Shown here in pieces: positions 53,058-62,634 of a stretch of DNA of 64,000 bases; the first letter of the stretch is position 1, and every line of letters begins with the position of its first letter. The position numbers and the translations under genes are program-made. Below the pieces are notes generated by a model that was not told where the DNA came from, searched no databases, and saw nothing but the letters and a program-made list of their open reading frames with translations. The stretch comes from an uncultured Bacteroidia bacterium (lineage in GTDB: Bacteria; Bacteroidota; Bacteroidia; Bacteroidales; Prolixibacteraceae). Where the stretch lies: assembly GCA_903902325.1 (NCBI GenBank), contig CAIUUO010000158.1:1-64000 (forward strand). The letters are read 5' to 3'.

Positions 53058-53699
53058 CTACTTTTTAGCGTCTTTAGCGTCTACTACTTCAACCTTCTCA
53101 AGGCTGGTTATCAGGCTGAACCTGTTCACATTCTTATCCTGCAGAATATCGAGCACCTTTTTAACAAGGGGGTATTCAACACTACCGTCACCTTTGATCA
53201 ACGCACTTACAGTAGGGTTAACCTGGCGGGAAAAGAGTACCCACAAGGCCATCTGGTTGTCAGTTGAATCAATAGGGATTCCTTTTTGAAAACGGTCTCT
53301 TTCTTTGGAATCTTTAGCTGCAAGGTATGCTTTGAAATCTTTTATGTTTACTCCAAATGGTGCGGAGTTCTTTTCAAAGTAACGCAGTTCTTCCGGGGTG
53401 AATACAATATTGTATCTCTTTCCCATTTCCTCCAGGATCTTGGGTCTGAAATGCAAGATGGTATCCGGGCCATTGTCTACATTGAAAAATACCCTGTTAT
53501 CTGATGCTATTGTCACAGTCATGATATTGGCATCAGGGGTCTTTTTTTCAGATACAGAAAATGGCACGTCGACTTTAGCCGGTTCAGCAGGCCTCATTGT
53601 AGCTGTCAACATGAAAAATGTCAGCAGCAACGAAAACAGGTCCACCATCGGCGTCATGTCAACATGGGGCGATTTATGTGGTATTTTAATCTTTGGCAT
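53058..53699 (-). CDS. exbD: ExbD/TolR-like protein (first copy)
   Basis: 213 residues. The membrane helix with VDMTPMVDLFSLLLTFFML holds the essential Asp; the periplasmic portion resembles the next gene. Two ExbD paralogues per cluster are normal in Bacteroidota and imply a heteromeric ExbB-ExbD motor. It follows the ExbB gene by 48 bp. Confidence 0.94.
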   Translation of the reverse strand: MPKIKIPHKSPHVDMTPMVDLFSLLLTFFMLTATMRPAEPAKVDVPFSVSEKKTPDANIMTVTIASDNRVFFNVDNGPDTILHFRPKILEEMGKRYNIVFTPEELRYFEKNSAPFGVNIKDFKAYLAAKDSKERDRFQKGIPIDSTDNQMALWVLFSRQVNPTVSALIKGDGSVEYPLVKKVLDILQDKNVNRFSLITSLEKVEVVDAKDAKK

Positions 53700-53747
53700 G
53701 CGATAATTTTAATTTTTTTATAAACCAAAAGAATTAAACCCAGACGA

Positions 53748-54563
53748 TTATTTCCTGATTCTGGCTGCGAATGTCTGAGTTAGGCTAAAGCCTGCCTCAT
53801 CAATTTTGAAGGTGAAACCGTCAATTTGTGATGAGAAATAGTTGTAGAAAATGATGGCCAATGTTGAGCCAGTGATACCGAATGCCGTGTTGATCAAAGC
53901 TTCAGAAATACCTGTCGCCAATGCAAGTGCGTCAGGAGCGCCTGCCTGTGCAAGTGCCATGAAAGCGCGGATCATACCAAGTACAGTTCCGATCAAACCG
54001 ATCAATACAGAGATAGAAGCAAGGGTTGACAGAATAACCATGTTTTTGGAAAGCATAGGCAATTCCAATGCGGAGGCTTCTTCCAATGCTTGTTTCATGG
54101 AAGTGATCTTCTGATCTTTTTCAAGACTTTTGTCATTCTCGAGGTCTCTGTAACGAAGTAAACCTGCTTTCACAACATTGGCCAATGAACCTTGTTGTTT
54201 GTCGCATACTGTGATAGCTTCTTCAACCTTATCCTTGGAAGTTAAGCTCTGAATATCTGCAACAAATGTGTCGAGACTGCCTTTGCCTTTTACCTTGTAC
54301 AAAGTAATCGCCCTTTCAAAAATGAAAATAATAAGGACCAGAATACATGTCATCAAAACGGGAACAATTGGACCTCCTTTAAACAGTGTACCCATTAAGT
54401 TCCCTGGAAGTGGTGTTCCTTTTGGATTTCCGCCTTCAAAGTTAACTGGGCTACCCATGACATTCGTGTACAGGAAGTACGCTACCAAAAATGCAATAAG
54501 AATTGCACCTAATGCAAAAAATGACTCGAACATTTTTTTGAATGAACCTGAATTTTTACTCAT
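53748..54563 (-). CDS. exbB: ExbB/TolQ/MotA-like motor protein
   Basis: 271 residues with three membrane helices: about 14-33, 63-82 and the conserved C-terminal pair around 168-190 and 210-235. The MotA/TolQ core is recognisable as STLASISVLIGLIGTVLGMIRAF and SEALINTAFGITGSTLAIIFYN. An N-terminal extra helix is typical of the phylum. First gene of the motor set; TPR and PstS-like genes lie upstream on the same strand. Confidence 0.95.
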   Translation of the reverse strand: MSKNSGSFKKMFESFFALGAILIAFLVAYFLYTNVMGSPVNFEGGNPKGTPLPGNLMGTLFKGGPIVPVLMTCILVLIIFIFERAITLYKVKGKGSLDTFVADIQSLTSKDKVEEAITVCDKQQGSLANVVKAGLLRYRDLENDKSLEKDQKITSMKQALEEASALELPMLSKNMVILSTLASISVLIGLIGTVLGMIRAFMALAQAGAPDALALATGISEALINTAFGITGSTLAIIFYNYFSSQIDGFTFKIDEAGFSLTQTFAARIRK

Positions 54564-54632
54564 CTTTTTAATTGTTTTCGTGGTTAAATGAAACTTATTT
54601 GAATCTCTATTTTTTGTCTGTTGATTCCTTAT

Positions 54633-56831
54633 TTATTCTTTGGCCAGTGTAACACTGTAAATCCGTTTGGCCGTTACCGGGATTTCGACCGTTTTGTAGC
54701 CCTTTGCACCGACAACAAGAATGGTGGAGGCTTCCGGCATAGTGAACTTGTATTCTCCTTTGGCTGTTGTCCAGGCTTCCGCAGCGGTATCCTTGACCCT
54801 CACGGAGGCGCCTCCGATCGGCATGCCGGAACTGTCCTTGATTATTCCGGTGATTTCGTTCGGGTTGGCTTTGGGTTTTGCACTGGTCTGCAACTGCTGG
54901 ATATACTGGATAGAAGATTTTGCAGGTGCATTGGTAGGATCCAAGGCAAGGATCTTGCTGTAATATTCTGACGCCTTACCATATTCACCCATCTGCATGT
55001 ATAGAGTGGCCATCGAATTGTATGCCTGCATCACCATATCTTTGTTCTTTGGGTCAAGGTTCGCCATTCGGTTGTAATAGGCCCTTGCCACATCGTAATT
55101 TTTGGATTGCAATGCACTGTATCCGAGGTAGCGTAACGCATCAAAGATCTCGGTAGCATATTTGACTGAGTCTGAAGAAGCTTTGGCGATCAGCGCTGAA
55201 AATTTCTGCTTCCCAATACCAAGTTTGGAGTCAGGATCTTTGGCCGAAGCATTTCTGGCGCTCCATAAGTAGCCTTGCATTTGATCGGGATATTTGGTTA
55301 TCATCTGGTTCAGCACTTCATCTGCCTTGTCATACTCTTTCCCTTGATAGTATGCCTTCCCAATTTGAAGGTAGTTATCCTCGCTGTCTTTTCCTTTTGA
55401 AAGCAAGCGCTTCCAAGTTTCAGCAGCTTCGTTGTAGTGTCTGTGATTGTAGAATGCGTTTGCTTTTTCCTGAATCAGGTTGGCATCCTCGTCACCAAAA
55501 GTAATCGCTTTCTCATACGCCTCGTGAGCTTTGGCAAGATCTTTCTCTATGGTATTAACATTATTTTGCAGATCGTTTACTTTGGCCGCAAGAGGCGCTT
55601 CATTCACTTTTTCTTTCTCCTTGGCCGCGCCTTTCAAAGACTCATTCTTTTCCTTGACTGCGGTCAGTTCTGCATTGGCTTTGTCAAGTTCAACCAGCAA
55701 TTTTGGATAATTCAGATTCTTTTTCATCAGAATCCTTGCATAATAGACATAGTCTTTTTTGAGAAATCTGTCCGCAGGTAAGTTCGCAAAAAGACGGTCC
55801 ATATAGACCAATGCCTGTGGATAGTTGCCCATTTCGTAGGAAGAGTAACCGGCAATACGGTTCAGGTAGGTCCTCGATTTGTCGACTGCAAATATGTCCT
55901 CCACATTTTTGATTACCTCGGCATAATTTTTCGAATAGAAAAGGGCATTCACATAACGAATCTTAGCGGGGATGTTCTGATTGGTCAATTTCAGGTAAGT
56001 CTGAAAATAATCAACGGATTCTTTCAAGCGACCAGCCATGGAATATAGCTGACCAAGTTCACGATAGGCAGGAGCATAATTCTTGTCCAGAGCAATTGCC
56101 TGTTCATAATAAGGGATGGCTGCCATCAGATTCCGGCCTTTAAAATAGATGCTTCCGATTTTCATGTTGGCTATCGGCGATTTCAGATCAATGTCCTGTG
56201 CCTTGTTGTAATTCTTGATGGCTACTGAACCATTGTTTACAAGCAGGTAAATATCACCAGCAATAATATAAATCTCTCCATTTTTCTGGTCAATGTTCAC
56301 GGCCTCACGTACATTTGGTAAGGCAAGGGCAGTATCCACACGATCGAATACAATGTAGGATTCAGCAAGTTTTGCAAGGGTATAGGCATATTCCTGCGGG
56401 TTTGGAATCTTGGACACCTTTTTGTACGGAGGTAAAAAGCTTTTTGCTTTCGCCCTCATTTGGGTGGCCGTTTGCAGGTCGCCCTGATAGGCAGCAACCT
56501 TTGCCAATCCAACATAATTCAAAGGATCATTTGGATTCAGCGAAATTCCCTTTTCAAATTGCTGCTTCGCTTCTACAGCTGTTGTTTTTAGCGAGTTGGA
56601 AATCGAGTCGGCGAAGAAGTTCAGGAGGGCGTTCTCTCCAAGTCTGTAAAAGACCTTGCTCGATGGTGCGCTCTTAGCCAGATTTGTCAGAATCTGTTCC
56701 GCTTTGTCATATTGTTCATTATTGGCTGCGGTGATCGCTTCTTCCAATGTTTGGGCCTTCAACCCTGCGACACTGCATAGTACCAGAAGTGAAATGATTA
56801 CAGAAGTTTTTTTAAAAAAATGATTGATCAT
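54633..56831 (-). CDS. TPR protein with carboxypeptidase-regulatory-like C-terminus
   Basis: 732 residues with a signal peptide (1-26, ending LKAQ). Ten or more TPR units cover residues about 30-640 (for example NDPLNYVGLAKVAAYQGDLQ, YAPAYRELGQLYSMAGRLKES, ATLYMQMGEYGKASEYYSKI), with a coiled-coil-prone Lys/Glu stretch around 385-430. The last 80 residues are a carboxypeptidase-regulatory beta domain (ITGIIKDSSGMPIGGASVRV). Periplasmic or outer-membrane-associated. It sits between the PstS-like and ExbB genes, so it may connect the TonB motor to the envelope; this is inference. Confidence 0.9.
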   Translation of the reverse strand: MINHFFKKTSVIISLLVLCSVAGLKAQTLEEAITAANNEQYDKAEQILTNLAKSAPSSKVFYRLGENALLNFFADSISNSLKTTAVEAKQQFEKGISLNPNDPLNYVGLAKVAAYQGDLQTATQMRAKAKSFLPPYKKVSKIPNPQEYAYTLAKLAESYIVFDRVDTALALPNVREAVNIDQKNGEIYIIAGDIYLLVNNGSVAIKNYNKAQDIDLKSPIANMKIGSIYFKGRNLMAAIPYYEQAIALDKNYAPAYRELGQLYSMAGRLKESVDYFQTYLKLTNQNIPAKIRYVNALFYSKNYAEVIKNVEDIFAVDKSRTYLNRIAGYSSYEMGNYPQALVYMDRLFANLPADRFLKKDYVYYARILMKKNLNYPKLLVELDKANAELTAVKEKNESLKGAAKEKEKVNEAPLAAKVNDLQNNVNTIEKDLAKAHEAYEKAITFGDEDANLIQEKANAFYNHRHYNEAAETWKRLLSKGKDSEDNYLQIGKAYYQGKEYDKADEVLNQMITKYPDQMQGYLWSARNASAKDPDSKLGIGKQKFSALIAKASSDSVKYATEIFDALRYLGYSALQSKNYDVARAYYNRMANLDPKNKDMVMQAYNSMATLYMQMGEYGKASEYYSKILALDPTNAPAKSSIQYIQQLQTSAKPKANPNEITGIIKDSSGMPIGGASVRVKDTAAEAWTTAKGEYKFTMPEASTILVVGAKGYKTVEIPVTAKRIYSVTLAKE

Positions 56832-56849
56832 TTTGGCAAAATATTAAAG

Positions 56850-57818
56850 TTATTTCTTTATCTGTATTAAACGAATAGGCATTGTGGCAGGAACCAGTCC
56901 TGACTTGAGAATGATCCTTTGTCCCTGCTCTGCAGCACACCAGGAAATAAAACCAGAACCCAGTCCTTTGAAGCTTTCGCGGGAGACCAGGTTGATTGTT
57001 CTTGTAAAGGGATAACTTTTGTCATAAATTGCCCCTTGCTCAGGCCGGAAATAGGATCCCGGGCTCAGTACCTGATGGGAAACCGCTGCTATCTTAATCT
57101 TATTGGTAAAAGAACGACAGGTGGAATCATTTTTATCGCAAATCCAGTTGACACTGACAAAACCGATCGCATTTGTATTTTTTGCCACATAGTCAATCAC
57201 TTCATTGTTACTCTTCAGCGAGTAGAAATTAGTCGGTAATTGGGAGCCAAGTTTAAATTCATCCCTGAAATAGCGGATGTTGGCAGATTTTTCGTTGTCG
57301 AAAACTGCAACCATTTTACCCAGCTTGGAAGAGGAATTGATCTGTTTCCAGTCATTCAATTTGCCTGTAAAAAGATCATTGACATTATTGTAAGTAAAAA
57401 GGGAATCCTTATTTTCCTTGTTGAGTACCAGAGCGATCGCATCAAATGCGATGGCTGTTGTCCGGACAATTATCTGCGTATTGAGGAGTAACTCTTTTTG
57501 TTGCGCGGAAGGTTCCCAGGCAGTAACTACAACTCTAACCGAATCTTTAAGAAAAGCTGAAATCAAATCTTTTTCCGGCAGATAGGTCGGCGCAATGTGG
57601 GCATAATTGTATAGGGCGGTGAAAGTGGCAATTTCGGCTTCGGTGATAGGCTGAAAGGATTCATCTGCCATAATTTTGATGTTCCCCCTGGTTGGGGTTT
57701 CTTCGATTACCCTGGGCTTGTTGTTTGCACATTGAATGCCAAGCACAAGCACAATCATAACGCCTGTGATAGCGAAGCCAACGGACCTCAGATCCTTGTA
57801 TGTATCAAACAATTTCAC
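56850..57818 (-). CDS. PstS-like substrate-binding protein in a TonB cluster
   Basis: 322 residues with an N-terminal membrane or lipoprotein signal (about 13-30, with Cys30 in GIQCANN). The PstS-like type II periplasmic binding fold is suggested by NIKIMADESFQPITEAEIATF, IAFDAIALVLNKENKD, FTGKLNDWKQI and IGFVSVNWICD. The usual phosphate-ABC partner genes (pstA, pstB, pstC) are absent. Its location just upstream of the TPR/ExbB/ExbD/TonB genes suggests the protein works with that system rather than with an ABC permease. Confidence 0.85.
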   Translation of the reverse strand: MKLFDTYKDLRSVGFAITGVMIVLVLGIQCANNKPRVIEETPTRGNIKIMADESFQPITEAEIATFTALYNYAHIAPTYLPEKDLISAFLKDSVRVVVTAWEPSAQQKELLLNTQIIVRTTAIAFDAIALVLNKENKDSLFTYNNVNDLFTGKLNDWKQINSSSKLGKMVAVFDNEKSANIRYFRDEFKLGSQLPTNFYSLKSNNEVIDYVAKNTNAIGFVSVNWICDKNDSTCRSFTNKIKIAAVSHQVLSPGSYFRPEQGAIYDKSYPFTRTINLVSRESFKGLGSGFISWCAAEQGQRIILKSGLVPATMPIRLIQIKK

Positions 57819-58020
57819 AAGTAGTTTAATAAATGATTAAAAAAACGTTGCAATAATAATAAATCAAATTTGTTAAAAGACAATTAATTAAAACATTCTT
57901 ATTTTTTTTTTAGGTGAACTGTTTAGATTTCAAATTGAAACAGTCCAAAACCCATATAAAATTTAGACCGAATTTAAATTAAGTACAGAAGAAGGATTCC
58001 AGATCTTGGTAAATCGGCTA

Positions 58021-58245
58021 TCAATTATCGTCCGTGCTAAAAAAATTATCTTTAATTTTTTGGTAGGAAAGGAATATCCGATAGCAGCCATAAATCACAA
58101 GCGGTGTAGCAAAGATTACTTTAAGTGCCTTGTCAGCATTAATCATTGGAGAATATAAAATAACATAGGCCAGACCGAAGTAAAAAAAGATCATCAACGT
58201 ACTGACGATCGTCATGACTTTATCATAGAGTCTTCTACCACTCAT
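58021..58245 (-). CDS. Small two-helix membrane protein
   Basis: 74 residues, hydrophobic segments about 12-30 and 40-58 (TLMIFFYFGLAYVILYS, VIFATPLVIYGCYRIFL). No named family recognised. It lies 202 bp upstream of the PstS-like gene on the same strand and may open the TonB-cluster transcription unit. The gap 57819-58020 between them is very AT-rich and shows no gene. Confidence 0.75.
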   Translation of the reverse strand: MSGRRLYDKVMTIVSTLMIFFYFGLAYVILYSPMINADKALKVIFATPLVIYGCYRIFLSYQKIKDNFFSTDDN

Positions 58246-58298
58246 TTTTGGTTATTGTTTATCGACGTAAATATATAAAAAAATCAAAGACAAAAAAT

Positions 58299-60395
58299 TT
58301 ACTTCAACCAGCGATCAAGCCAATTAAAGAATACCCTTTGCCACAAAATTCCGTTCTGCGCCTGCAGAATCCAATGGTTTTCGTCCGGGAAAAGCAGCAA
58401 CTCGGCCGGAATGTTTTTCAACCTCGCCGAATTGAAAGCTCCCATGCCTTGCGTGTAAGGAATCCTGTAATCTCTTTCCCCGTGAATCACCAGCATGGGT
58501 GTATCCCAGTTCTGGACAAGTTTGTGCGGAGAGAAGTTTTTATAGGTATTCTGGGCTACGGCATTTTTGGTATCCCAGTAGGATCCGCCATTATCCCAAT
58601 TTGTGAACCACATCTCTTCTGTGGTCGAATACATGGCTTCCAGGTTAAAGATTCCGCTATGGGATATAAATGCTTTGAATCTTCCCTGGTGGATACCTGC
58701 CAGGTAATAGATGGAGTAACCGCCGTAACTGGCACCTACTGCGCCAAGTTTGTTCTTGTCGACATATGGTTCCGCCGCAAGCGTATCGATGGCAGTGAGG
58801 TAATCCTTCATGTTCTGGCCACCATAGTCGCCCGAGATCTGTTCATTCCATTCCTGCCCGAAGCCGGGTAATCCGCGACGGTTGGGCGCGATGATGATGT
58901 AATTGTTGGCTGCCATGATTTGAAAGTTCCAGCGGTACGACCAAAACTGACTGACAGTCGACTGAGGGCCGCCTTCGCAAAACAACAGGGCAGGATATTT
59001 CTTCTTCGCATCGAAATGAGGCGGATATATGATCCAGGCACGCATCTTTTTGTTGTCGGTAGTGGTTATCCATCTGCTCTCAACTTTACCAATAGTTAAC
59101 TGGTCCAGAATACCCTTGTTCACGGCAGTGAGGGGTTTGTCGAGGCCTGTCTTGGGATCGACCAGGTACAATTCTGCCGGTTGTGACATAGATACTTTTG
59201 AAGCTACAAGTTTGTCGCCAGCCGGAGCGACACTCTGGTAATTGTGAATCCCATCCGTGATTCTTGTTATTTTGCGTGAGGCAAGATCGAGTTTGAATAT
59301 TTCATCCGTTGCATATATATCCGAAATAAACCAAAGGGTCTTGCTGTCGTTCGACCAAATCGGGTTTTGAATATTCTGGTCAAACCCTGCCGAAAGATCT
59401 TCTTTTTTTCCGGTAGCCAGGTCGGCAATAAATAATCTAAGCTTATCGGCTTCATACCCGTCGCGTGCCATGCTTTCCCAGGCGATTTTTTTACCATCGG
59501 GCGAGAATACAGGATCCTGATCGTAACCCATCATTCCCTCAGTGAGGTTTTTGGTTGTTCCGTTTTCCAGATTGTAGATGTAAATATCTGAATTTGTCGA
59601 GAGGGCATACTCTTTTCCAGCTTTCTTCTTGCAGGTATAGGCCAGCATTTTACCATCCGCGCTCCAGGCAATCTGTTCACTGCCACCGTTGGGTTTCAGG
59701 GGTGAGTCGTAGCGTTCACCCGGCTGAAGGTCCTTGTTGTCACTTAAGCCGCTCTCGGTGTAGGTGGCCACGAAGACATGCTGGTAGGTCCCGTCGCTCC
59801 AGGTATCCCAATGACGGTACATGATGTCGTCGTACAACCGGGCATTGGCGAGCGGAAGGTCAGGGTATTTGTCGTGCACATCCTGATCAAGCTTCACGGT
59901 TCCAATGTAAAAGATATGTTTCAGATCAGGGGCATATTTGAAACCCGAAATGCCATCTTTCACTTTTGAGATCTGAACGGGAGCTGTTCCGTCCGGATTG
60001 ATTTCCCAAAGTTGCGGATCTCCTGAAGCAGTAGAAATGTATCCGATTTTCTTGCCATCCGGGCGCCATGCAGCCTCAGATTCTTTTTCAGGCGTATCCG
60101 TGATGCGAATGCTTTGACCTCCTTCTGCAGGAACCAGGTAGAGATCCCGGTAGGATTTGTTTTCAGCTATATTGAACCAGGTAACATCGTACAAAACGGT
60201 TTTACCATCCGGAGATACCTGGGCTGAACCGATGCGGCCGAATGACCAGAGCACTTCCGGAGTCATCAGGTCACTTTTCAGATTGGGTGTTTCTGGGAGA
60301 AAATTCTTTTTGACAGGTTGCTTGTCAGTGGGACTACCAGCCAATATAACCGGAGTTGTGGACAAAAGAAAAAGAGCTAAAATGAGAGTCTTCAT
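58299..60395 (-). CDS. S9 family peptidase (dipeptidyl/acylaminoacyl-peptidase-like), secreted
   Basis: 698 residues with signal peptide 1-19. An N-terminal propeller with TolB-like repeats (SPDGKTVLYDV, RPDGKKIGYI, SADGKMLAYT, SPDGKKIAWES) covers about 45-430. The C-terminal alpha/beta-hydrolase domain has Ser556 in GASYGGYS, Asp in HGERDYRIP and His in DENHWIL, a complete catalytic triad. Predicted to remove dipeptides or acyl-amino acids from peptides in the periplasm. Monocistronic or lead gene; the downstream small membrane protein is 53 bp away on the same strand. Confidence 0.93.
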   Translation of the reverse strand: MKTLILALFLLSTTPVILAGSPTDKQPVKKNFLPETPNLKSDLMTPEVLWSFGRIGSAQVSPDGKTVLYDVTWFNIAENKSYRDLYLVPAEGGQSIRITDTPEKESEAAWRPDGKKIGYISTASGDPQLWEINPDGTAPVQISKVKDGISGFKYAPDLKHIFYIGTVKLDQDVHDKYPDLPLANARLYDDIMYRHWDTWSDGTYQHVFVATYTESGLSDNKDLQPGERYDSPLKPNGGSEQIAWSADGKMLAYTCKKKAGKEYALSTNSDIYIYNLENGTTKNLTEGMMGYDQDPVFSPDGKKIAWESMARDGYEADKLRLFIADLATGKKEDLSAGFDQNIQNPIWSNDSKTLWFISDIYATDEIFKLDLASRKITRITDGIHNYQSVAPAGDKLVASKVSMSQPAELYLVDPKTGLDKPLTAVNKGILDQLTIGKVESRWITTTDNKKMRAWIIYPPHFDAKKKYPALLFCEGGPQSTVSQFWSYRWNFQIMAANNYIIIAPNRRGLPGFGQEWNEQISGDYGGQNMKDYLTAIDTLAAEPYVDKNKLGAVGASYGGYSIYYLAGIHQGRFKAFISHSGIFNLEAMYSTTEEMWFTNWDNGGSYWDTKNAVAQNTYKNFSPHKLVQNWDTPMLVIHGERDYRIPYTQGMGAFNSARLKNIPAELLLFPDENHWILQAQNGILWQRVFFNWLDRWLK

Positions 60396-60513
60396 TTTTT
60401 GTATTTTTTTGCAAATGTAACAGGTTTTGAACGGATGGAAATGATAAAATGCAGGATATGCAATAAAATACTTTTGTAACAGTTCTAAGAGGTATTTCTA
60501 TTTGAATCTCAAC

Positions 60514-61206
60514 TTAATAGTTTATCGAAAGTGGTAAATCTGTGTTCTTTCCATCGTAATCCGTGTATCGAAGGATAAAATCTGTTTGATGCTGCCCAAT
60601 CAGCTTATACGGAGTGAGATTGAAGCTGATGATTCCCGGCGACCTGTAATTTTGGTGATCACCTCCAGCGTTGTGACGGAATTCGAAGACATAGGGATGG
60701 TCTGTCCCATTTCCTCCGGCATTTTTGACCAGATTGATAGCATGAACCGATCCATTCGTGAAATAGCTAAAATTGACTGTCAGGATACTATCTCCTGAAA
60801 CCCACGATTCGCGGATTGCGACGGGATCGTTGCCAATACTGTCGTTGTTTGTTGCTGTTAAACGGATGATATTTTTGAAGAGAATGTCGCGGATCCCATC
60901 GATCCTTCCATAGAAAGTCTTTTGATTGACATCACTGATTTTTTCTTCATAAGGTGAAAAAGTGACCTGGACCCTTTGCCCGGAAGAAAGTTCAATTCCC
61001 AGGGGTATTGTGGCGACAGGGATAAGCTGGTCGCCATTATCGAGGTGAATAATATAACTGGAATCTGCTGAATTGATATATTTTCCAACTACGCCAAATG
61101 ATACCATCTGGTCACCATTGGCAAAGCGATCGCTCTCTTTGTTGCACGCACCGAGCAACAGGATGCTGGCTAAAATGGGCAGAAGATAAATTGTTGAAAT
61201 CTTCAT
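60514..61206 (-). CDS. NigD-like lipoprotein
   Basis: 230 residues with a lipoprotein signal (ILLLGACNKE; Cys21). The body is a beta-sandwich in two parts, with GKYINSADSSYIIHLDNGDQL, RVQVTFSPYEEKISDV and ISFNLTPYKLIG resembling NigD-like proteins, known from bacteroides bacteriocin-associated nig loci but widely distributed. No bacteriocin gene is near, so the name only indicates the family. Located 118 bp upstream of the S9 peptidase gene on the same strand. Confidence 0.82.
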   Translation of the reverse strand: MKISTIYLLPILASILLLGACNKESDRFANGDQMVSFGVVGKYINSADSSYIIHLDNGDQLIPVATIPLGIELSSGQRVQVTFSPYEEKISDVNQKTFYGRIDGIRDILFKNIIRLTATNNDSIGNDPVAIRESWVSGDSILTVNFSYFTNGSVHAINLVKNAGGNGTDHPYVFEFRHNAGGDHQNYRSPGIISFNLTPYKLIGQHQTDFILRYTDYDGKNTDLPLSINY

Positions 61207-61576
61207 GGTTGCTTAGTTATGATTATATGAGTAAGAAAGAACTGGATGGCTAAAGGTTGCGTAGAAAAACCAGCATTTACATTTATTTAAGAGAAATTAT
61301 AAGTTATTAATCCCAAAATTCGGGCTATTGTGGTTGTAAACTTGAAATTTTGGGGGTTCCTGTTTCCAGGTACCGCCTTTTTTGTCATCAACTTTGTTTT
61401 GTGAATTTCATGTTCAGGAATTTTTGGATCAAAGGGATCATTTCTTTTTAAAAAGACAGTCATGCGGAAGTATACCCTTAATCTGTTAATATTTAGTGGT
61501 AACTTCGGTGGTTTTAAACCATTTCGATCATCGTATGTCAATAATCATGTACAAGTAATCATCTAATTTCCAAATT
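61207..61576. other. 370-bp gap without recognised gene
   Basis: AT-rich spacer between the divergent NigD-like and YncE-like genes. It holds one 84-codon minus-strand frame (61287..61541) without protein-like composition, and a short palindrome ggttttaaacc at 61510-61520. I see no consensus promoter on either strand and no tandem array. Confidence 0.6.
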
Positions 61577-62602
61577 ATGAATTCAAAATTTGCAGGCATT
61601 TTGGTGCTTTTCGTTGCGATGAGTTTTACCCTCACCGCCCAGACAAAAACTTCAGGGTACAAAATTGCGAACAAAGTCAGTCTGCCGGGCGAAGGCGGAT
61701 GGGATTACCTCGCGGTGGATGAAACAAATGGCCGTCTTTTCGTTTCCCATGGAAATGTTGTCAATGTTGTCGATTTAAAAACCAAGACCCTTTGCGGTAC
61801 CATTGAAGACACAAAGGGTGTTCACGGCATCACATTCGCAGATGATCTTAACAAGGGGTATATCAGCGACGGCAGGGATTCCACGGTCACTGTTTTTGAT
61901 CTCATGACGATGAATAAGATGGGTAAAATCAAGGTGACGGGTGCTAATCCGGATTGCATCATGTACGATAAATTTTCGCAATGCGTTTTTACTTTCAATG
62001 GGAGAAGTTCCAATGCAACGGTAATAGATGCCAAAACGCATAAGGTAAAGGCAACCATTCCTCTCGATGGAAAACCCGAATTTGCACAGACTGACGGTAA
62101 AGGGAATGTATATGTAAACATTGAAGACAAGAGTAAAATATCCGTGATTAATGCCATTACCTGCAAAGTAGAGAAAAACTGGCCGCTTGCCCCGGGTGAA
62201 GAGCCAAGCGGGCTTGCACTGGACAATGTAAATCACAGATTATTTGCCGTCTGCAGCAACAAACTGATGATGGTGATGAATGCCGAAAACGGAAAAATAG
62301 TTGCACAGCTGCCTATTGGCGACAGGTGTGACGGAGTTGCCTTTGATCCTGGAAAGAAAAGGGCTTACAGTTCCAACGGCGAGGGAACCATGACCGTTGT
62401 TCAGCAGGTGAGCAAGGATGAGTACAAGGTACTGGAGAATTTTCCGACGCAAAAAAGTGCGAGAACCATTGCTGTAGATAAGAAAACAGGCAATTTGTAT
62501 TTATCAACAGCAGAATTTGAAGCGCAGGATCCTTCCTCCAAACAACGCCCTGCAGTCAAACCAAATTCATTTACAATTTTGGAGATTCAATGTCTTAAGT
62601 AA
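61577..62602 (+). CDS. YncE-like secreted beta-propeller protein
   Basis: 341 residues with a signal peptide (1-21, ending TAQ). Seven-bladed propeller of the YncE/NHL type with repeated blades such as RLFVSHGNVVNVVDLKT, GYISDGRDSTVTVFDLMT, CVFTFNGRSSNATVIDAKT, GNVYVNIEDKSKISVINAI and HRLFAVCSNKLMMVMNAE. No catalytic residues are seen; binding of a ligand or nucleic acid has been proposed for YncE proteins. Single gene followed by an ICMT-like gene 32 bp later on the same strand, the two possibly sharing a transcript. Confidence 0.9.
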   Translation: MNSKFAGILVLFVAMSFTLTAQTKTSGYKIANKVSLPGEGGWDYLAVDETNGRLFVSHGNVVNVVDLKTKTLCGTIEDTKGVHGITFADDLNKGYISDGRDSTVTVFDLMTMNKMGKIKVTGANPDCIMYDKFSQCVFTFNGRSSNATVIDAKTHKVKATIPLDGKPEFAQTDGKGNVYVNIEDKSKISVINAITCKVEKNWPLAPGEEPSGLALDNVNHRLFAVCSNKLMMVMNAENGKIVAQLPIGDRCDGVAFDPGKKRAYSSNGEGTMTVVQQVSKDEYKVLENFPTQKSARTIAVDKKTGNLYLSTAEFEAQDPSSKQRPAVKPNSFTILEIQCLK

Positions 62603-62607
62603 ATTTG
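62579..62607 (+). promoter_or_regulatory. Possible promoter of the ICMT-like gene
   Basis: TTG at 62579-62581 and TAAATTTG at 62600-62607, spaced 18 bases, match the Bacteroidota consensus closely. The element straddles the end of the YncE-like gene, 28 bases upstream of the ATG at 62635. Confidence 0.55.
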
Positions 62608-62634
62608 CATAACTTTTGATTTGAATTCTGACAA

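Noticed and set aside
58248-58871. 207-codon plus-strand frame
   Set aside because: Antisense shadow of the S9 peptidase gene, whose catalytic triad is intact on the other strand.
60412-60419. TACATTTG (minus strand) as the -7 box of the S9 peptidase gene
   Set aside because: Consensus -7 match, but no -33 TTG and a leader of only about 10 bases; too weak to annotate.
61287-61541. 84-codon minus-strand frame in the gap before the YncE-like gene
   Set aside because: Basic, low-complexity composition, no recognisable domain and no promoter; likely chance.
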